Positions 57,480 through 64,000 of a stretch of DNA of 64,000 nucleotides are shown piece by piece; position 1 is the first letter of the stretch, and every line of letters starts with the position of its first letter. This stretch comes from Diphasiastrum complanatum. Its lineage: Eukaryota > Streptophyta > Lycopodiopsida > Lycopodiales > Lycopodiaceae. The DNA lies in NCBI GenBank assembly GCA_029204225.1, contig CM055094.1, positions 27,390,107 to 27,454,106 of the forward strand. The letters run 5' to 3'. Position numbers and translations under genes: made by a program. The notes under the pieces were generated by a model. That model worked only from the letters and a program-made list of their open reading frames with translations. It made no database searches and had not been told where the DNA came from.

Positions 57480-57934
57480 TGTTATGTCCATGACCAGTAA
57501 GTAGGATTCAATATACTCCTAGTCTTGGATACATGGTACTCCAGTAAATCAAGCTGTTAGTTATGCCACGTCATATTGGATGTGACCCGGAAGTAACTAA
57601 TATCCTTGTGAGGCCCAGAACACACTAAATGGAGATTAGACAAGGTATGAGACAGTGTATGCATGTGTAGAGTTATCAATAGCAATTCTATGAATAGGTG
57701 GTCCATGCGTAGGACTCTATTCTAGGTGAATCTATGTATAGGGAACTTAGGGCTATGCATGGCTATGTGCCCAGATTGTTTTTGGCTCTATATATTGAGG
57801 CCAAACTCGCCCTACTCCTCATTGTGATCATGGATTCATTGCCAGGGTTTCACTCTACTGGTAGGCATACAACTGTGATTTGGGATCAAACAAGCAATCT
57901 CTTGACCAAACCAAATGTGTCCACCCAGGCCTAG
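57480..57934 (+). mobile_element. gypsy family F LTR (copy F2), 3' end undefined
   Basis: TGTTATGTCCATGACC follows the polypurine tract. A CTATATATTG TATA-like box lies at about 57789. Similar to 47902-48245 at the start. The right end merges into a minus-strand copia leader at about 57935. Confidence 0.6.
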
Positions 57935-58315
57935 GTGCCCTACCTAACCCTCTTCAAAAGCTTATAACTTTTGATTGGCATAACCAAATGGAATGAAACT
58001 AATTGCATTAGAAACTAGACAAAATTAGCTTCAAAACAAGCTATCTAGCAAAAATTTTGGATCAAACATGGAAGAGAACTCTCAAACTAAAATTGGATGT
58101 TCCTCACACGTGTTTGAGCACCTGATTCCGTACAGTACCAAGTCAGACCCAATCAATGCCCTATTGATCTCTTTTGATCCAAAATTGAACAAGATAGCTA
58201 GGAAAATGGATCTTGACAATTTCTAGCTCAATATTGGTAGAACATTTTCACACTAATGGATGAAAATACATGGTAACCTGAGGTAGGCTTTGATACCATG
58301 TGAATTTCACATGTG
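57935..58315 (-). mobile_element. copia leader fragment with primer-binding site
   Basis: On the minus strand TGGTATCAAAGC (58298-58287) resembles the copia primer site, with the LTR end ATTCACA just upstream (58299 onward). The leftward sequence resembles the leader of element A, for example CACACGTGT followed by AGTAC. LTR and coding parts are missing. Confidence 0.5.
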
Positions 58316-58386
58316 TGGAGTGTCCACCACATGAATGCATTACCATAGCAAACAAATAGTAGACAGACGAGGATAAAGTTAGAATT

Positions 58387-59150
58387 TTGCCAAGTCTTCT
58401 GCGAAAGCAGGCTAGGATTTGGTACAGTCAATTAATACTGGAAACAGTTAATACTTGGAACGCTTTAAAAGCAGCATTCCTTAAACAGTTTAGAGAAATA
58501 GGATATTCCACTAGATTGTTGGCTCGGCTTAACTCTATTGAGAAAAAGCCAAAGGAATCACTTAGGAAATATACTCGTAGGGTTAAGAATTTAATAGGAA
58601 AGTTAGGAGCCCAGTATCCAGTTCCTATGCAAAATGAATGGTTCTTGGGTGGTTTGCCTAAGAAAATGGATCGTTATTGTCGACAGGGTCTGATGACTTC
58701 TTTGGAAGATGTCATTGCCTCTGCCGAGAATTACAAAACCTCTTGAATTTCTCGCTGACGGATAAATGAAAGAAAAAGTAGTAAAAAACACAAATTTAAA
58801 TGAAAAAAAAAATCTGAAACATCTACTAAGTTTGAATCGGAATTTGATTCAGTGGATATGAAAGAATCTTTTGAGTATTCATCTTATTCTTCTTCATCAG
58901 AAGAAGAATCTTCTTACAGGAAAACCAAGAATAGGAACTCAGAAAGAAAGAAAAGAATGGAGAAATCTGAAAAGATGGATCCATTAAAGAAAAGTGTTGA
59001 GTTGTTAACAAAAGAAATGAGTGATTTAGGAGTCCAAATATCTGATGTTAAAGCCAAGCAAAAGAAAGCAAGCCTAACGCCAATGTTTGGTGTACCACTT
59101 GTGGAAAGGAAGGTCATTCTAAGACCAACTGTCCCAATTTATAGACTAAC
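58387..59150 (+). pseudogene. Ty3/gypsy gag (retrotrans_gag) with CCHC knuckle
   Basis: The frame 58387-58746 shows the retrotrans_gag signature: R-K-Q-A-R-I-W-Y-S-Q-L, then W-N-A-L-K-A-A-F-L-K-Q-F, S-L-R-K-Y-T-R-R-V-K and F-L-G-G-L-P-K-K-M. A Ser/Glu-rich, Lys-rich linker follows (58850-59030). A CCHC knuckle C-T-T-C-G-K-E-G-H-S-K-T-N-C lies at 59091-59132, in a different frame from the linker. It is a structural protein of a virus-like particle, but this copy is frameshifted. Confidence 0.85.
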
Positions 59151-59273
59151 TATGTAGAAGAGGAACTATTCCTCTGTCCGATTAATAATCATGAGGAGGT
59201 AGCTTATACTGCAACTCCTACTCACCAAAAGACTATTATACTGAAATAGCGCACTGGTCAACAGTACACTATT

Positions 59274-60810
59274 TTGCGAAGGGACGAAACACGAGATTCC
59301 ACTCCACCAACCAGAAATCAAGCTCTTGTCTGCCATCGCTCGTTTACAACTGCAAGCACCATGGCGATTGTATTCAAAACGCACCCAAAGCCAGTGATAC
59401 CAGTATTACAACCACTAGTTGTTCGAGTGCGAATTGAAGGTCTTCTTCAATTTAACCCATCAGTAATTCTTACTGATTTGTGTTATGATCTGATCCGCAA
59501 TTTGGGGGAAACGGAAGAAGGACATATTTCCGCTATTGTCCGCAATCAAGAGATTGTTATTACAGAAGGATTTTACTGTCGTGCCTTAGGATTGCCTATG
59601 GACGGCAGTATGCCAGTTACTAAACCGGATTTTATAGCGGAGAGCGGAGTTTTCCAAGAAGAAGCTTATCTTGAGAAATGGGGATATAAACTCTCTTACA
59701 TTAGAGATCCCAATCTCAAGAGCTTTGTTCGATTCGCTCTTGCTTCTATCTTTTTACCGGAGCAAGAGTGCACTATCTCAAATACAAATATGGGATACCT
59801 GTTGAGAGCTTTAAATGGAGAGTCGATTGCCTTCGGATATATCTGTTTTCCAGGCTGGGTCAGCAGATGGGCATTTTATGTATGCATGCTGGTGTGTTGA
59901 CAGTGCAGGAAGACATCAGGATTGCACCAGTGCTACCAGAGCTAGCCCCATCAATTGAGGCCGAATCCTAGATGCAGACATCAAAGGCAACCACCGTAGC
60001 AGCCACATCATCATCATCAAGTCAAGGGAACTCGATGAGAATGACTTTGCCATCATCCCAGTATACGCCATTGACCAACACAGATGGAAATAGGGATGCG
60101 AAAGAGGAAGCAGAGGACACAGCTGATCAAGAGCATAATCAGACTGATATACCACAAGAGCCAGCACCACAAGGAGCAGAACAGCTTCCTGATGACCAGT
60201 AGGGTAGCGAAAGCGAAGTCGAGGCAAAAATCCTCGATGCCGAATTATATCAAAAGGTTTTTGGAACACTAATGCCAGATACGCGGGCAGCTATTCAGCA
60301 TCTTGCCAGCTTGGAGAAAGTATCCAGGAAGCTGGGATCAAAGTATGAAAGAATCCAAGCAGACCTCACCCAGAGGGATACAGAGCTGAGCGAAACAAAG
60401 GCTGAGCTGGCCTATAAAAACGAAGAACTTGAAGCGGCCCAAGCAGACTGAGCAGGAAAAACATAGAGCTTGAAGAAGCAAAAGGAAGGCAGGACGCTAC
60501 GCTCGAAGTGTTGGAAGAAATGCAAGAGCAGTCCAATATCTTCGAAAGTAAAAATATACTGCTTAAACAACAACTTCAGACCCTGCAGGCTTCTTTGCAG
60601 GAGGAGAGACCTGTACGAACTACTCTTCAGGGTAGTAATGCGGAGCTGAGTAACAAACTCAACAGTGGTCAAGATTCAATTGCCCAACTGCAAAATTTTG
60701 CAAAAATGTTAGGAAGAGGCAATCAAATATACAAGAACCCCCTTGCACCAATGGGCAATCGAGGAATGGGGGGTTATCCGAACTTGTCATTCCAAGAAGA
60801 CTATACCTAG
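59274..60810 (+). pseudogene. extra ORF downstream of gypsy gag: plant transposon-like N-terminal region and coiled coil
   Basis: The frame 59274-59900 includes L-C-Y-D-L-I-R-N-L-G, then Q-E-I-V-I-T-E-G-F-Y-C-R-A-L-G-L-P and F-V-R-F-A-L-A-S-I-F-L-P. This recalls the putative plant transposon protein type often encoded next to gypsy elements (from memory). It is followed by a Ser/Thr- and Glu/Gln-rich linker (59972-60202). A long heptad-rich coiled coil follows in two frames (about 60215-60450 and 60450-60810: L-E-K-V-S-R-K-L-G-S-K-Y-E, K-A-E-L-A-Y-K-N-E-E-L-E, L-L-K-Q-Q-L-Q-T-L-Q-A-S-L). Three stops or shifts break it. Protease, RT and integrase are not found nearby. Function unknown. Confidence 0.55.
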
Positions 60811-62249
<1,439 letters not shown>

Positions 62250-62369
62250 GAACCTATGAGTATTTGGTTGCATCGCCTACACACAGATCCTGAAGGAGAC
62301 AAGGAAGAAATTCGACTTCCAAAGTCTAAAGACCATCTTGATCGATTACACTTCCTTTGACAACACTTA

Positions 62370-62990
62370 TAAGTTGTTGGACCTTAATATCCAATAGATT
62401 TTATTCAGTAGAGATATTGTCTTTATCAAGGATCAGTTCATTGACTTTAAAGTCAAGGTAAAGTTCCATGCGAACCTTCGACACTTTGGTTCAAGCGTTT
62501 CGATAGTTGATTAGCTATTTGACAACGAGTTAGAAAATGATGTTGTTACTCAGTGACAACAAGACCAAGGATTGGATTATCAATCGACACCACCTCCAAT
62601 AAGGTCGAACGGAGTGCACGCACATCCCACAAGGTATATTCAGGAGTCTGTCTATCTTTTGATTCAAAATTCGACTATTGTCGATGAGGCACTTAGCCAA
62701 CTAGACTCTGATCTCTGGAGATAAGTGATGGACCGAGAGTATTCATCTTTGATTAAGGACCAAACATGGTCATTAGTCGAACTACCTATTGCCAACAATC
62801 TTATCGATTGCAAATGGGTCTTTAAGATCAAATATAATGCTAACGATGTTCTTTAAGAAAGGCCCAAATTATATCACGAGGATTCTCTCATATCTGAAAC
62901 ATCAACTACAATGAGACTTTCAGTACAGTAGTCAAGTATTCATCGATCTGAGTCCTCCTATCATGTTTTGTCAATCTAGCATCAAAGAGA
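62370..62990 (+). pseudogene. copia pol fragment: integrase-RT linker and start of RT
   Basis: Frames show L-F-S-R-D-I-V-F (linker), M-D-R-E-Y-S-S-L-I-K-D-Q-T-W-S-L-V and D-C-K-W-V-F-K-I-K-Y-N-A, the well-known entry into copia RT, with stops between. A remnant V-V-K-Y-S-S-I-R follows at about 62940. The family differs from A-D. Confidence 0.75.
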
Positions 62991-63287
62991 CGGAGTTAGT
63001 TGTCACGCGTAGGTTCGTTCCCATGAGAGCGATAGTATAGTTCAGATTTCAACATGAATGGAGGATCTAACATTAATATCCATTAACACTAAGCATTAAC
63101 ACTACATCCATTAACCCTACTTCCCTGCGACATTAAAAGTCCCGCAAAAAGGCCTAAAGTCCTTTTATTAACATTCTAATTAATCAAATACTATGTGATC
63201 ATCGGGTACTTACACACGCAGGGTGCCAAATCCCTCTCACTTATTAACTAGGGTTAGGGTTGCCTTGGGATCCGCAAACCCTCCAAC
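62991..63287. other. junction between two copia fragments
   Basis: Contains an ATTAACACTA/CATTAACCCTA cluster near 63070-63120. No gene. Confidence 0.4.
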
Positions 63288-63776
63288 ACTTACCATCTTT
63301 GCCATGGGTGCAAAGGCTTCATCATAGTCAGTACCATGTTCTTGAGCATATCCTTGTGCCACCAACCTTGCCTTATGCTTATTGATAGATCCATCTTGGT
63401 TTGTCTTCACCTTGAAGATCCATTTACAACCCATAGCTTTCTTGTCCTTAGGTAACTCCACCAATTTCCATGTTTCATTCTTCATAAGAGCTTGATACTC
63501 AAGATTCATTGCTTGGATCCACTCCTCTTTCTTCCTTGCTTCATCTACAAGAGTAGGTTCATCAAAAGAGGTTAGAAAGGCAAAGCGTGTACCTCCAAAA
63601 ACTTGCTTAATGTGAGCCTTGAAGGCATATGTCTTTTCCTTGATGTTATCCTTGGCTTTTAACTTGATGAAGGTCCTTCATCATCGTCATCTACAATAGG
63701 ATATTTCACATCAACATCAACAATATTAGATCCATCCACACAATCATCACTTGAAGACACCTTTGGAATATTCTCC
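63288..63776 (-). pseudogene. copia family B-like pol fragment: linker and start of RT
   Basis: ORF 63509-63237 reads M-N-L-E-Y-Q-A-L-M-K-N-E-T-W-K-L-V, G-C-K-W-I-F-K-V-K-T-N-Q-D-G, A-R-L-V-A-Q-G-Y-A and A-F-A-P-M-A-K-M. The match stops at about 63290. Upstream (63510-63776) the linker matches family B (26.0-26.2 kb), for example the P-S-S-S/D-D stretch. This is a piece of the RT N-terminus that copies B1-B4 have lost. Confidence 0.8.
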
Positions 63777-64000
63777 TAATGCCCTTATCATCCAACTTTC
63801 TTCTTAGATCTTCTGGGATCTGAGCAAAATCGATGCATTCAAACACTCGAATATTTTTGAGTGGTGGTTTTAATCATGTCCGCAAAAGGGTGTTTGTGTC
63901 TGTGTATGTGTTGCATTTGGTTAGATTACAATCAGAATATAGAAAGGCATGAAACTATTCTAGACCTACTTGATCACTCTCAACTTGCTAATGTATTCAA
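63777..64000. other. window end, nothing recognised
   Basis: Short noncoding stretch with a TGTGTCTGTGTATGTGT run near 63895; possibly more copia DNA. Confidence 0.4.

Overview
The window looks like nuclear DNA of a land plant with a large, repeat-dense genome. It is dominated by Ty1/copia and Ty3/gypsy LTR retrotransposons with plant-type initiator-tRNA primer sites (TGGTATCAGAGC and close variants), long AG/TC and TG tracts and small GT-AG introns. There is one ordinary host gene, a four-exon amino-acid (GABA/BAT-type) permease. The repeat mix gives me the impression of a fern or gymnosperm, but nothing seen here proves that. There are no rRNA or tRNA genes, no CRISPR and no bacterial features.

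Layout. 0-10 kb: a (TC)89 tract, a copia LTR with the end of its pol, and a decayed gypsy integrase split by a complete copia element (family A, 2355-5703, 5-bp duplication CTTCA). Two stretches of unrecognised decayed protein-coding DNA follow. 10-16 kb: a family C copia element (minus strand) broken by a family B copia copy (B1, plus strand) with a 539-codon ORF I cannot assign; then a copia gag and a possible further LTR. 16-20 kb: a dispersed repeat with a conserved hairpin, a micro-ORF, and a fragment of an unusual transposase-like gene. 20-25.9 kb: a family D copia element nested inside a family B LTR. 26-36.4 kb: family B pol (minus), a family C LTR and gag (plus), a 5.7-kb family B element lacking reverse transcriptase (B2, plus), and a minus-strand copia reverse transcriptase.

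The most interesting part is 36.5-43.2 kb, here called cassette X. It carries a multi-exon transposase-like gene, present again as a fragment at 18.6 kb. Downstream on the same strand is an unrecognised two-exon gene with a GC-AG intron. Convergent to both, on the minus strand, lie decayed frames for a BAH-like domain, a Gln-rich acidic stretch, and a proline-rich protein ending in a divergent histone H3 fold. A 91-bp near-perfect palindrome sits between the converging genes. The three may form one element that combined a transposase-like protein with chromatin proteins, but this is inference.

43.4-49.6 kb: copia RT/RNase H with the start of an LTR, the second hairpin repeat, a gypsy integrase tail with polypurine tract and LTR, and a SINE candidate. 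49.6-52.2 kb: the permease gene, apparently intact. 53.4-61 kb: decayed gypsy DNA including two gag remnants and an extra ORF with a coiled coil. 61.8-64 kb: a (GA) tract in a family B LTR and two copia fragments.

Across the window, copia copies keep gag and integrase but repeatedly lack the reverse transcriptase core. Only two reverse transcriptase segments carrying YVDD are visible (34.9-36.0 kb minus; 43.5 kb plus), and neither belongs to a complete element.
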